A stretch of 64,000 bases of DNA from Sinohyriopsis cumingii (GCA_028554795.2 CM068839.1:10257220-10321219), one strand, 5' to 3'; positions 22,894-32,202 are shown, counted from the first letter of the stretch. Notes: generated from the letters alone by a model not told the origin. Program-made: numbers and translations.

Positions 22894-23102
22894 CTTTTCA
22901 ACCTGTGTTAGTGACGGTGCCAGAAGAACCCGTCACCCAGGACAGGACTGTCGTGGACAGGCCTGAAAAACCCTTTCGGGAGGACAATTGTGTGACCTTA
23001 CCCCCTATAGAACTAGTCAGAACATTACCCAAAACATGTTGTACAGACACTTGTGTTTATTCCACGTTGATGGTTATCATGTGCCTTTTATCCTTGTACT
23101 GA
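22894..23102 (+). pseudogene. Remnant of a tail-anchored membrane protein, element A
   Basis: This is the 3' part of the gene seen in B at 44692-45081. It keeps PEEPVTQD, VDRPE and the start of the C-terminal hydrophobic segment (STLMVIMCLLSLY), which a TGA cuts short. It is joined to the BIR 2 stub by the deletion. Confidence 0.55.
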
Positions 23103-23156
23103 AGCCTTGGCTTTTATGTATTTTTTTTGTCTTTCGTATTCATGTTTGAAACATTC

Positions 23157-23187
23157 AATAAACGTGTTCTGAAAAAAAATATATAAA
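23157..23187 (+). promoter_or_regulatory. AATAAA signal and TATA box between genes (A)
   Basis: AATAAA (23157-23162) can end the upstream unit and TATATAAA (23180-23187) lies 47 bases before the ATPase ATG. This polyadenylation-type end contrasts with the histone-type ends of the terminal genes. Confidence 0.6.
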
Positions 23188-23233
23188 CTCTCGTCTTGTT
23201 TGTTTTCGTGTCACAAGTGACATTCCAGACACT

Positions 23234-23961
23234 ATGGCTACCTGTGCTGTCTCTGCTCCCTCTTCCTCTACTGTCAAAGTCATCGAGGAACACTTAGATC
23301 GTGCCAGTTGGGAGGCTTTGTATCTTCGCCATCCCTTTAACATCTCATTGCTGGACCTAGCGGTTCAGGCAAAACCGAATTCGTCAAACGTTTGATCGAA
23401 CATAAACATCATTTGATCGATCGACCCCCTCAGCGGATCGTGTGGTGTTACAAAGAGTGGCAATCGGCGTACAGCCTCTTGCGAGAAAGTCAAGGCGATT
23501 CCATCGTGTTTGTGGAAGGCATTCCTAAAGAAGACGACGGCATCGTCTCTGACTCCCGTCAAACCCATTTGGTCATTTTTGACGACATGTTAGGAGAAGA
23601 CGAAGAAGAAATTAAACTGTGGTTCACGCGCAAAGGGCATCACCGAAATGCCAGTGTCGTTTACATCACCCAAAATTTGTTTCAACAAAGTAAAGCCCAT
23701 CGCACCATCAGTCTCAATGCGCATTACGTGGTCTTGTTTAAAAGCCCTCGAGATAAATCGCAAGTGCAAGTCTTAGCCAAACAGTTAGGAACGCCTTGGC
23801 TGACTCAGGCGTACGACGATGCCACTCAAACTCCACACGCCTATTTACTCGTCGATTTGAAACCTACGACCCCCGAGGATTTGCGATTTCGTACCCACTT
23901 GTTTCACCACTGGTGCCAAGACGGAGGGCCTGTCCTGTACACGTCTCCGTCCTCGACTTAA
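23234..23961 (+). pseudogene. ATP: Packaging-type ATPase (FtsK/HerA-A32 class), element A, one-base deletion
   Basis: The copy matches the intact 242-residue ATPase of B but has lost one base near 23345, just before the Walker A motif GPSGSGKT. The second half reads on in a new frame and keeps Walker B (LVIFDDM) and the VYITQNLFQQ sensor-like segment. The family pumps viral DNA into capsids. Confidence 0.9.
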
Positions 23962-23981
23962 TTTCACTCCACAAAAAAATC

Positions 23982-23988
23982 TATAAAA
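23982..23988 (+). promoter_or_regulatory. TATA box of the Lys-rich gene (A)
   Basis: CTATAAAAAC, 47 bases before the ATG at 24029; identical in B at 45914-45920. Confidence 0.6.
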
Positions 23989-24028
23989 ACCTCAGACCCT
24001 TTTCGTCTGTCTCACGCACATTTTGAAC

Positions 24029-24862
24029 ATGACGTTCCTTCAGTCGCATCTTCCCGTCAAATTGATTCGTGCCTTGTATGGCATCAGTCGAGAAAAAAAT
24101 CCACAAACACGAGCTCGTGTCTTAGAAGCTAGTCTCAATGAAGTCTTACGATGGTTCACGGTGACAGCACGTCAATTACTCCAAGATATCATTCAGATTC
24201 CTCATCAAACCAAACGCTTTTTTGATCGAAACAAAGTCGCTTTGGTCCAACTGGCCGATCCCCGCATCGACACTCAAACCAAAAAACAAATCATTTTGAA
24301 ACCTGGAGGGAGCGGTACTCTAGGAGGGGTCATCATTCGCTCTCTCTTAAGATGGGATCCTAATGCCCCCAAACTTCTCCCCAAGAAAAAAGTCAAACGA
24401 AGTTCCAAGACGAAGAAAAAGACCAGGTCCCCAAGAAGAACTTCTCCAGTGGCGGGACCCTCCTCTTACCAGACGCCACCCCGGAAAAAGACAAGAAGCC
24501 CCCAGAAAAAGAAAAGTCCACAGAAGAAAACTAGTCGCAAGAGAGGCACTTCGGCCAGGACGCAACTTTACACTCGCAAACCACGACCTGCCACGACGGT
24601 GACTGCGTCTCCGGCAGCCTCACGTTCATCCACTTCTCCGTTGATGACACCAAGAACTGAAGAGTACTTGGAGACGTTGATCACACCAAGAACATCTCCG
24701 TTGATGACCCCAAAAAGAACTTCCCCAGTAGCAGGACCCTCCAATTTAGTGGCAGTGGCTGCTGCTCACAAAGTACCTGCTCCCAAAATCAAAGTCCAAC
24801 AAAAGATCGGGCATGTTACAAAGTTTACTGGATTTGTCCAAGCAAGAACTGGCTCGATTTAG
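24029..24862 (+). CDS. Lys/Pro-rich protein, element A (C-terminus altered by a frameshift)
   Basis: The first ATG after the TATA box is at 24029. The product has a helical N-terminal domain (about residues 1-110, including LIRALYGISREKNPQ and LKPGGSGTLGGVIIRSLLRWD) and a long Lys/Arg/Ser/Pro tail with repeated RTSPVAGPS. Compared with B a shift near 24800 replaces the last helical segment; the B-type end would reach the TAA at 24948. The basic tail suggests a DNA-binding core or minor virion protein. Family not named. Confidence 0.6.
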   Translation: MTFLQSHLPVKLIRALYGISREKNPQTRARVLEASLNEVLRWFTVTARQLLQDIIQIPHQTKRFFDRNKVALVQLADPRIDTQTKKQIILKPGGSGTLGGVIIRSLLRWDPNAPKLLPKKKVKRSSKTKKKTRSPRRTSPVAGPSSYQTPPRKKTRSPQKKKSPQKKTSRKRGTSARTQLYTRKPRPATTVTASPAASRSSTSPLMTPRTEEYLETLITPRTSPLMTPKRTSPVAGPSNLVAVAAAHKVPAPKIKVQQKIGHVTKFTGFVQARTGSI

Positions 24863-24945
24863 TCCGTTACGTACCCCTGCACGACGTGTCATGCCTGTCC
24901 TCAAACTGATACGACGTAAAGACAATCAGTGGCGACGCGTTCCAG

Positions 24946-24954
24946 TATAAAAAA
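24946..24954 (+). promoter_or_regulatory. TATA box overlapping a stop codon (A)
   Basis: GTATAAAAAAGG, about 55 bases before the next ATG, includes the TAA of the original upstream reading frame. B has the same at 46897-46904. Confidence 0.6.
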
Positions 24955-25005
24955 GGTCTGTGACCAAGTAGGGGTATCAGTGTTTTTGGTGCTGAAGACT
25001 CAAAG

Positions 25006-25410
25006 ATGTCACCCTCCAGAAAACATCCCTCTTCTAAACAGCCCCAAGGAAAGAAAAGAAAAGGTCTGCCTCCTCGTTTAGTTAAACATGGGGACATGTT
25101 ATCTGTCCTGTCCAAAGCTTCTCCACCCCTACGAAAAAAACTCATTCAATCGGCCTCCAAAGAGGTCATCGATACCGTGTGCGAATGTTGTTTGAACGTC
25201 TTGAAAGGCACGATCCCTTTGTCCAAACACCAGAAACAATCGTTAGGTAAACATCGTCACGTTCTTCGCCAAATGGTTCAAAAGAAAATTCCCATTCGTC
25301 AAAAGAAGAAGATGTTGGTCCAACGTGGATGCATTTTACCCCTCTTGTTAGGCCCCTTACTGAAAGGAGTCTTGGGAACCATGTTGGGAGGACTGGTGGG
25401 AGCAAGATAA
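25006..25410 (+). CDS. Basic protein with hydrophobic Gly-rich tail, element A
   Basis: The 134-residue product is Lys/Arg-rich, has a middle segment VIDTVCECCLNVLKGTIPLS followed by KHRHVLRQMVQKKIPIRQKKK, and ends in a hydrophobic tail with LLLGPLLKGVLGTMLGGL. I recognise this layout from proteins that often accompany Polinton/adintovirus-type elements. The tail could insert in membranes, as minor proteins of adenovirus-like capsids do; that is inference. Intact in both elements. Confidence 0.7.
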   Translation: MSPSRKHPSSKQPQGKKRKGLPPRLVKHGDMLSVLSKASPPLRKKLIQSASKEVIDTVCECCLNVLKGTIPLSKHQKQSLGKHRHVLRQMVQKKIPIRQKKKMLVQRGCILPLLLGPLLKGVLGTMLGGLVGAR

Positions 25411-25459
25411 AAAGGCCCTCGGAAGTCCCAAGATCTCAGAATCGACCCCTGACAACCCC

Positions 25460-26113
25460 ATGGAAGGACGAAAACTGGCTTTAGTGCCTTACAAACGATG
25501 GATGGAATACCATCGTTGGCAAGAACAACGCACCCCGCATTTACCTCCCAATCACCATTTGAGCGAGATGTCCCAGTTACAACACGAATTGCAGTCCTTG
25601 ATGGATCGCCAAGATTTGTCCGAAACAGAAAAATCGCAAAAGTACGGTCAACTCTTGCAACGACTGCAACTCTTTCACCAGAAAGCTTTAGACGAAACAG
25701 CTCTACCCACTCTGAAAGATTTTAAGACCTTGATGAAAAGTCCAGCACCATCACCAGTACCAGTACCAGTACCACCACTACCAGTGACCAAGACAGAAAA
25801 AGGAGAAAAAGAAGAAGAGGAAGGGTTTCAAACTCCACCAGAAAAAGTACGCAAGTTAACAACACCACCTACCTCCAGAATTGGATGGATTAAAAAGATG
25901 ATGGCCACCCCTTCTTCATCACAAGAGAAAAAGAAAGCGAAGACAGAAGTGAAGACAGAAGTGAAGACAGAAGTGAAACAAGAACCGATATCCCCCGCTC
26001 AGACATCCTCCTCTTCAACACCTATTGCCGGTCGCACACGCAAAGCATTGCAATCCAAGAAAGTACCCCAAGAGAAAAAGAGTAGCATCTTCCAAGAGTG
26101 GGTGCCTTATTAA
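25460..26113 (+). CDS. Element-associated protein with LVP start and Lys-rich tail, element A
   Basis: The 217-residue product begins with KLALVPYKRW, has a conserved helical region (LSEMSQLQHELQSLMDRQDL and SQKYGQLLQRLQLF), then Pro-rich and Glu/Lys-rich segments with three KTEV repeats. The N-terminal two blocks are typical of a small protein found in Polinton-type elements; function unknown. The B copy has a TAA, a one-base deletion and another TAA. Confidence 0.65.
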   Translation: MEGRKLALVPYKRWMEYHRWQEQRTPHLPPNHHLSEMSQLQHELQSLMDRQDLSETEKSQKYGQLLQRLQLFHQKALDETALPTLKDFKTLMKSPAPSPVPVPVPPLPVTKTEKGEKEEEEGFQTPPEKVRKLTTPPTSRIGWIKKMMATPSSSQEKKKAKTEVKTEVKTEVKQEPISPAQTSSSSTPIAGRTRKALQSKKVPQEKKSSIFQEWVPY

Positions 26114-26143
26114 CACACAAACACAAAAAAAAAATTTAAAAAA

Positions 26144-27251
26144 ATGGAAAAAGTCTTAGCAGCATTTACTACGATCCCTCCCATCCTGCAGGTTACGCAG
26201 GAGTTCAAAAATTGTATCGTGCTGCCAAAACTCGATTGAAAAGTCTCCGTTTACCTCAAGTGCAACGATGGTTACAAGAACAAGCTACCTACACTTTACA
26301 CAAAGCCATTCGACGCAGGTTTGCCAGAAGTCGCACCCGAGTGGAAGGCATCGATCATCAATGGCAAGCCGATTTAGCCGATGTCTCTCATTTGGCCAGC
26401 TACAGTCGTGGCTACAAATATTTGTTTTGTGTCATCGACGTCTTTTCCAAATTTGCCTGGGTCGTGCCCTTGACTTCCAAATCGAGCAGCGAGTTAGTGC
26501 GAGCCCTGCAACGAGTGTTGAAACAAAGTGGCCGTCACCCTCTTCGATGGTAAACGGACAAAGGCACCGAATTTCTGAACCAAGCTTTCCAAAAAGAATT
26601 AAAGAAACGTGACATTCATTTTTTTACCACCGAGAATCCCGAAACCAAAGCCAGCATCGTGGAACGTTTTCAACGCACTTTGAAAGAACGCATGTGGAAA
26701 TATTTTACGCATCACCACACTCTGAAATACATCGACATCTTACCGCACCTGGTGCAAGCGTACAACCAATCTTACCATCGAAGCATCGGACGTGCCCCGC
26801 AAGAAGTGACTCCCGAGAACGAAGTGTTGGTGTTTGAGCGCCTGTTTGGTACGTCCCCGACGAGGGCTGTCCCCAAGAAAAGTGGAGAGTTGGCCGTAGG
26901 AGAATGGTGCGCATTGGCAAAACGAAACGCACTTTCGACAAAGGTTACTTACCTAACTGGACGACCGAATTGTTTCGTGTCACTGGACGAGTGCATGGCC
27001 GTCATCCTGCCGTCTATAAATTAGAAGACATGAACGGAGAAGTGCTCAAATGAACGTTTTATTTGCCCGAGTTACAACGTGTCACCAAAAAAGAAGACGA
27101 CGTGTACGACATCGAAAGCATTCTCGAACGCAGAACCCGTAAAGTGGGCAAACGACGTGTCAAAGAAGTCAAAGTACGTTGGAAAGGATATCCACCCAGT
27201 TTTGATTCTTGGATCGACGCTTCGCAAGTCATCGACTATAAAAAGAAGTGA
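26144..27251 (+). pseudogene. INT: Retroviral-type integrase with chromodomain, element A, broken
   Basis: The copy matches the intact integrase of B. Breaks are a one-base loss near 26160, a TAA at 26551-26553 just before the second catalytic Asp, a one-base loss near 26907 and a TGA at 27051-27053. The first catalytic block (HQWQADLADV), the DKGTEF block, the Glu block (ASIVERFQRTLKERMW) and the C-terminal chromodomain can all be read in pieces. Confidence 0.9.
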
Positions 27252-27256
27252 CCATC

Positions 27257-27667
27257 ATGCCCTTTCACACAGACGCAGCTACGTCGACCACTCCTTCACC
27301 TAGTTCTTCTGTGCAAGATTTACAAAAACAACCCTTGTGGGTGTGTTGCGGAGAACGTGTGCCTAAAACGCAAATCGTCTTTTTCTGCCAAATCTTCGTG
27401 GTGCATTGTGTCATCGGGGCAGCCATTGCCAATTTGAGTTTGCAACAAGGAGACAAACAATTGTGGACCATTTTATTGAGCAGTTGCATCGGTTACCTGC
27501 TTCCCAATCCCTCCCTGAAATTCTCTTCCAACGGGAACCACGGGAACCTTGTGTCCAGTGCCAGTGCCAGTCACCACTCCAACCACAACCAGAACCCCAT
27601 TTTGAGCGGAGACACGCCTCTGACGTCCAGTAACCCCTTGGACAGCCACAGAACTCTGGAATTATGA
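27257..27667 (+). CDS. Two-helix membrane protein of Polinton type, element A
   Basis: The 136-residue product has hydrophobic segments QIVFFCQIFVVHCVIGAAIA (about residues 36-55) and LWTILLSSCIGYLLPNPSLK (about 66-85), then a polar Asn/Ser/His-rich tail. The block pattern is familiar from small membrane proteins next to the minor capsid gene in Polinton-type elements. The start is the ATG at 27257, since the frame upstream only offers GTG. Its TGA overlaps the ATG of the minor capsid gene (ATGA). Intact in B. Confidence 0.7.
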   Translation: MPFHTDAATSTTPSPSSSVQDLQKQPLWVCCGERVPKTQIVFFCQIFVVHCVIGAAIANLSLQQGDKQLWTILLSSCIGYLLPNPSLKFSSNGNHGNLVSSASASHHSNHNQNPILSGDTPLTSSNPLDSHRTLEL

Positions 27668-28617
27668 GTCACCAAAACCAATTTTACTTAACCTTACCCA
27701 GTGACAGTTCCATGGAGGTGTTTCCCCACAACACGTTGTGCTGTTACACGGCCAAATTACCTCAGGCCATCCCCTTAGATCACGAAGCCCATTGGGAAGT
27801 GGCTTTGGTAGAAATGATTCATCCAACACAAATCAAAAACATCACTGAAACTCAAAACACTTTTGACGTCGAAATTCTGGACCCAACAGTGCAGCAAGCC
27901 ATGACGACCACTTCTCAACATAAATCACTTCCCAAAACCCCAATACTCAACAGTTACACTTCTCCTCCTTTTTACATTTATCACTTTAAAATTAACTCAG
28001 GCCATTATTTTAGTGGTCAACATCTGGTGGAGGGCATCGCTGACAAATTATATACAGTATTTGACAAAGTTCTGACCGGACTAAAAAAACGTGTCACCAT
28101 TGAGTACCACAAAGTGTCTCACCGTCTACTCATCAGATTTGAAAGTGAGGAAAAAAGTATACGTATTAAATTTTGCCCAGAATTGTATGACATTTTGGGT
28201 GGAGATCTCAATATGGTCACGGATAAGCAGACCAAAAAGATTCACATAGCAGACATTGACAACAACGGGCATTTTGCGAGGTATTTTCGTTTCCCGGTAG
28301 AACTGAACCAGGGACTGAATTTGATCTTCGTGTACTCCGATGTGGTGGAGTACAACGTGGTGGGACACACCTCCGTGCCGTTACTGCGTGTCATTCCTTT
28401 CAAAGTAAATTCTGCCACGGCCACTGACGAGGAAGGTGGAAACACTTATCATGTCCACCGCGAATTTGTTCATCCTCACTATTTGCCTGTCAGCAAGTCG
28501 TATTTGGACACGGTCAACATTGCTATAAAAGGAGATTTGGGACAAAATATTCCATTCACCAAAGGAAAAGTCACGGTGAAACTCCATTTTCGAAAACGGT
28601 TCTCTCACGACTCGTAA
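27664..28617 (+). CDS. mCP: Minor capsid (penton-like, single jelly-roll) protein, element A
   Basis: The 317-residue product begins with FYLTLPSDSSMEVFPHNT and WEVALVEMIHPTQ, the N-terminal signature of Polinton/adintovirus minor capsid proteins, and ends with VNIAIKGDLGQNIPF and KVTVKLHFRKR. It should form the pentameric vertices. The middle third (about residues 55-200) differs strongly from B, whereas both ends are nearly the same. It is open in A and has one TAG in B. Confidence 0.85.
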   Translation: MSHQNQFYLTLPSDSSMEVFPHNTLCCYTAKLPQAIPLDHEAHWEVALVEMIHPTQIKNITETQNTFDVEILDPTVQQAMTTTSQHKSLPKTPILNSYTSPPFYIYHFKINSGHYFSGQHLVEGIADKLYTVFDKVLTGLKKRVTIEYHKVSHRLLIRFESEEKSIRIKFCPELYDILGGDLNMVTDKQTKKIHIADIDNNGHFARYFRFPVELNQGLNLIFVYSDVVEYNVVGHTSVPLLRVIPFKVNSATATDEEGGNTYHVHREFVHPHYLPVSKSYLDTVNIAIKGDLGQNIPFTKGKVTVKLHFRKRFSHDS

Positions 28618-28620
28618 GTC

Positions 28621-29046
28621 ATGTATCCAGTGTACTGAGGGGTTGCTCGACAGCGAGGACACGGTTTAGGAGATATGTTAAAATCGGCCTTTCGTTCGGT
28701 GGCTCCGGTGTTGAAACCGATGGTGACACGCGGATTGCACGCCTTGAAAGACGCGGCACTGACGCAAGGTAAAGAATTTCTCCAAAATGTCATCATCGAC
28801 AAACAAAACCCTAAAGAAGCTTTCATGAAGGCAGGCAAAAATGTCTTGCTGCAAACGGGTAAAGACCTTTTGGGCCGACGAGACACACCTATAAATGCCC
28901 TGCACGCTACCGAGTCAGGCATTCAGCAAGGACAAGGCAGAAAGAGACGACGAAGAAAACACCCTTTCACCAGTCTTCACACTTCTAAAACTAGAAAGGC
29001 CAAGAAAAGAAGAACCGTTCGAGACTTAGACGTTTTCGATTATTGA
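28621..29046 (+). pseudogene. pX/pVI-like basic minor virion protein, element A, TGA at codon 6
   Basis: The natural family start is probably the ATG at 28621, followed five codons later by TGA (28636-28638) and then by the in-frame conserved RQRGHGLGD. From the next ATG (28675) a 123-residue product remains: amphipathic N-terminal part, a middle with GKEFLQNVIIDKQNPKEAF, an Arg/Lys-rich stretch (RKRRRRK) and a conserved DVFDY end. B also has TGA at the same codon. The protein would be a basic, capsid-associated component; function inferred from its place between the two capsid genes. Confidence 0.6.
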
Positions 29047-29063
29047 GACACAGCAACAAAAAA

Positions 29064-30371
29064 ATGATGCACCGAGAGTCATGCGCCTGTTTCAAGTCGG
29101 AACTGGATCTGTTTGCCATGTCGCCCACCATGATGACCATGCAAGAATCCCAATGGGTGGAATTTCATCCTGTCTCCTCACTGACTGATTCCGCGCCCAT
29201 CGAGTTTGAAATCAAGGGACAGCCCGAAGATTACATCGATCTGAATAGCAGTTACTTGTACTTGAAAATCAAAGTTCTAGATAAGGATGATGGTGCAGTA
29301 GAAGACACTGAGAATATAGCTCCCGTCAACAATTTCATGCATTCCTTGTTCAGCTCAGTGGACTTGTACTTGAATAACAAACTGGTCAGCAGCAGCATGG
29401 ATACTTATCCTTACCGTGCCTACCTGGAAAATCTCTTGACGTACGGAATAGATGCCAAGAATACTCATCTCAATGCTTGTGTGCTATGGGAACCTGACGA
29501 AGCGGGCAAGTTTGACGAAATAGATAAAGACAATGACGGCTTTGAGGAAAGACGAAGCAAAATCTTAAATAAGAAGAGTTTAGAACTGATGGATCGTTTG
29601 CATTTGGACATGTGGTTGCAAGAGAAATATTTGCTGAACGGGGTAAATGTTCGCTTGAGACTAAATCGCTGCAGTACCGCTTTCCATTTGTTGGCTGATA
29701 CTGCTGCTGGCAATCCTAAAAGCCAAATCGAGGACGTCAAACTCTACGTACGACGCGTGGAAGTGTTACCCAAAGTGGGAAATGACATCAGTCAAACGTT
29801 GAGCAGAACGACCGCCAAGTATCCCATACGACGCGTGGAAGTGAAAACGTTCACCATTCCCGCTAGCCATCATTCCATGATCGAAGATCATCTGTTTCAA
29901 GGACAGTTACCCAAGCGTTTAATCCTTGGTATGGTCCTGAATTCAGCCTTCAACGGAGCCTTCCATCAAAATCCCTTCAACTTTCAACACTTCAACGTGA
30001 AGAAAATCGAAGTCAGTCGCGATGGCAAGACCTTGTGTACCCAACCTTTCGAACCTAACTTTTCTCCCAATAAAATGAATTACTTGAGATCGTTCTTGTC
30101 CTTGTACGAAGCCACCGGACAGTTAGGAACCAACACCAGTCACGGCATTACGTACGAAGATTACGCAGGAGGCTATGCTTTGTGGGCTTTCGATTTCACT
30201 CCAGACCAGGGCAGCGACGAGGGACATTTCCACCCTATAAAATCCGGCCAGATTCGTGTGGAACTTCAGTTTGCAGAACCACTGGACAAGACAGTGAACG
30301 TCATCCTGTATGCAGAATTCGATAATACGATAGAAATCAACAGTTTGAGAGAAGTCATTCTAGATTATTAG
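29064..30371 (+). CDS. MCP: Major capsid protein (double jelly-roll), element A
   Basis: The 435-residue product has the Polinton hexon-like signatures: QWVEFHPVSSL, PIEFEIKG, YIDLNSSYLYLKIK, NNFMHSLFSSVDLYLNN, SSSMDTYPYRAYLENLL and near the end EFDNTIEINSLREVILDY. It forms the trimeric capsid shell in the related viruses. The start is the first ATG (29064); the frame upstream only offers TTG. Three loop regions differ from B while the framework is nearly constant. Both copies are fully open. Confidence 0.92.
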   Translation: MMHRESCACFKSELDLFAMSPTMMTMQESQWVEFHPVSSLTDSAPIEFEIKGQPEDYIDLNSSYLYLKIKVLDKDDGAVEDTENIAPVNNFMHSLFSSVDLYLNNKLVSSSMDTYPYRAYLENLLTYGIDAKNTHLNACVLWEPDEAGKFDEIDKDNDGFEERRSKILNKKSLELMDRLHLDMWLQEKYLLNGVNVRLRLNRCSTAFHLLADTAAGNPKSQIEDVKLYVRRVEVLPKVGNDISQTLSRTTAKYPIRRVEVKTFTIPASHHSMIEDHLFQGQLPKRLILGMVLNSAFNGAFHQNPFNFQHFNVKKIEVSRDGKTLCTQPFEPNFSPNKMNYLRSFLSLYEATGQLGTNTSHGITYEDYAGGYALWAFDFTPDQGSDEGHFHPIKSGQIRVELQFAEPLDKTVNVILYAEFDNTIEINSLREVILDY

Positions 30372-30377
30372 AAGCCA

Positions 30378-30795
30378 TGGAAGACTGTTCTCTCTCCTTA
30401 CCTAGTGGAGAAGCTTTGAAGATGGAATGTAAGGAGACCGTGGAAGGAGAATCCCACACAAAGACGAAAAGGGCATCGTGATCAAGTCGAGATGTCCAGA
30501 ACAAGAACAGCAATTGGTCTCCTACTGTGCTACATACCTGGCAGACACAATTACGATATGGATGAAGCATGATTACTATGAATGTCAAAACATCAGTCAA
30601 GAAGAAAAATTCAACGAATATCTGGACGAAGCTTGGAGTCTGTTTAAAAAAGACGTGTTACGTTGGTGGTATAAAGACTTGCGTGAACATTTCTGTCCTC
30701 CATTAACGACTCGAGACATCCATTACATCAAAGCCCTCTTTGACAAATTCAAAGAGAAAGTCGAGATCGAAATTAATCACTTATTATCAGCAAAA
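30378..30795 (+). pseudogene. Unidentified gene after MCP, element A, frameshifted
   Basis: The frame starts MEDCSLSLPSGEA six bases after the MCP stop and shifts near 30460. The second part holds the conserved YLDEAWSLF, WYKDLREHFCPPLTT and a helical end. In B the same gene has a single TAA at 52515-52517. I do not recognise the family. Confidence 0.5.
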
Positions 30796-30985
30796 GAACA
30801 TTTAGTGACTTATTTTGATCGTGATTTTTCTAGAAATGATGAGAAAGTAAATCGTTGATTTTGTGACTAGTATGCTTATTTTGTTGTCTTCAGCTAGGAA
30901 ACGTAGTGTCCATCCATGACTCAATGACTTGCAACAGTGGAAATCACAATTTCATTCACAACTTTACCAACCCTGTTTAAAGTAG
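30796..30985 (+). pseudogene. PRO: 3' remnant of the adenain-type protease, element A
   Basis: The segment matches the last third of the B protease (from EHLVTHFD on), with several changes and stops. The region coding for all catalytic residues is missing, apparently by a deletion of about 370 bases whose junction lies near 30796. Confidence 0.8.
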
Positions 30986-31225
30986 AGTGTAAATTGAAAA
31001 AAAATGTTTGTCATTTGAAAAAAAATGTTTGATGTTATATTGTTGGATTATTGTTAAAAAATGTTAGAGTTGTTGGTTAATGTTAAGTGATTTTGATAAA
31101 AAATGTTGTGTTTTGAAAAAATGCGTTTGTGGTTTGTTTGGCCAAAAGAATGTTGATTTATGCTCTTTGACTTCGTACTATCCCTCTCATGACACTCATT
31201 GAACGTTGCGGCTCGAAAACCGTAG
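30986..31225. other. Spacer between core genes and the R cluster (A)
   Basis: A T/G-rich spacer with repeated AAAAATGTTTG. No gene. B has the equivalent at 53332-53567. Confidence 0.4.
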
Positions 31226-31263
31226 AGGGATGTTTTCCTTCACGTCCGCGCTTTGACTTTAAG
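31226..31263 (+). promoter_or_regulatory. R1 promoter cassette (A)
   Basis: GGGATGTTTTCCTTCACG followed by TCCGCGC and TTTAAG in the TATA position, about 55 bases before the R1 ATG. A single copy of the cassette, unlike R2 and R3. Confidence 0.5.
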
Positions 31264-31316
31264 AACGGGGTTGTTTCCAGTCTAACCATCCATTGTCGAC
31301 TCATCCTCCTACGAAG

Positions 31317-31682
31317 ATGTGCTCTAAACTAGCTAAGCTAAACGAAGCCTACGTGAATTTGCATAGGGTCAGACACAGTCTGATACCGAAGCCAGAAGAG
31401 ATAGAGAATGTGAGAATGCTAAAAGTTACTGAAGACCTGATAGAAGAGCTCTTCAGAGAAGAAGTGAACAGGGAGAAAGAAGAATGGACAGAGAAGTACA
31501 GACTTCAGAGACAGCAGCAGCAACAGCAACAACAACAGCAACAGCAGCAGCAGCAACCTGAACCTGACAGAGGCTTTGTCGATTGTCGTATCGACACCAA
31601 AGAGTTCTTCTTCTCTTTCCGAAGAAGCAGACCTATCGCCAGAAAGTCTATCCTCAGAGGACATCGCATTCTTAGAAACTAA
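31317..31682 (+). CDS. R1 terminal gene, element A
   Basis: The 121-residue product starts MCSKLAKLNEAYVNLHRVRH, continues with an acidic helix (ENVRMLKVTEDLIEELFREE), a run of 17 consecutive glutamines, a segment GFVDCRIDTKEF and the basic end. The glutamine run uses mixed CAG/CAA and differs in length in Z and B. No family recognised. The histone-type stem-loop starts 42 bases after the stop. Confidence 0.65.
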   Translation: MCSKLAKLNEAYVNLHRVRHSLIPKPEEIENVRMLKVTEDLIEELFREEVNREKEEWTEKYRLQRQQQQQQQQQQQQQQQPEPDRGFVDCRIDTKEFFFSFRRSRPIARKSILRGHRILRN

Positions 31683-31724
31683 AAGATTGCCATAGCAAAC
31701 AAAACCCCCCCCCCAAAAAAAAAC

Positions 31725-31762
31725 AGCCCTTTTCAGGGCTACCCAATACTCTAGAAAAGAAA
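31725..31762 (+). terminator. Histone-type mRNA 3' end after R1 (A)
   Basis: Stem AGCCCT/AGGGCT with loop TTTC (31725-31740), ACCCA, then CTAGAAAAGAAAT. Confidence 0.85.
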
Positions 31763-32059
31763 TAACCATCAATTTGCCAATGTGTGTAGGTAGAGTAGTG
31801 TGAATATAAACACTAACTCTTTTTTTAATAGTGCGAGTGTATGTGTTTGTGTGTTTGTGTTTGTAACATCTCACGTACGTTGGTGTGGATAGTAGATTAA
31901 GATCATGTTTCTTTTGGCTGTTTGAGGTATGGGGAGAGTAGATTTGGGGGGGTTTGATTGGATTGCTTTGCGTATGTGAATAGTATATTGAAGTGATTAA
32001 TGAAAAAATATTTTAGAATAGGAATGGGTAGTATAAAAAAGTGAGTGAGTGTTTCTTTT

Positions 32060-32153
32060 AGGTCCGCGCGTTGTTTGGTCATGATCTAGGTAAGATCAAT
32101 TTTATGTTTTTAGGGGGATGTTTTCCTTCACGTCCGCACTTTTAGTATAAATT
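32060..32153 (+). promoter_or_regulatory. R2 promoter cassette with TATA box (A)
   Basis: GGTCCGCGCGTTG, TCATGATCTAGGTAAGATC, GGGATGTTTTCCTTCACG and TATAAATT (32146-32153), 50 bases before the ATG. Confidence 0.6.
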
Positions 32154-32202
32154 GAAACTCGTTCGGCAGTCCAGCTACCCTTGTTGATTGATCAACACCA
32201 GA

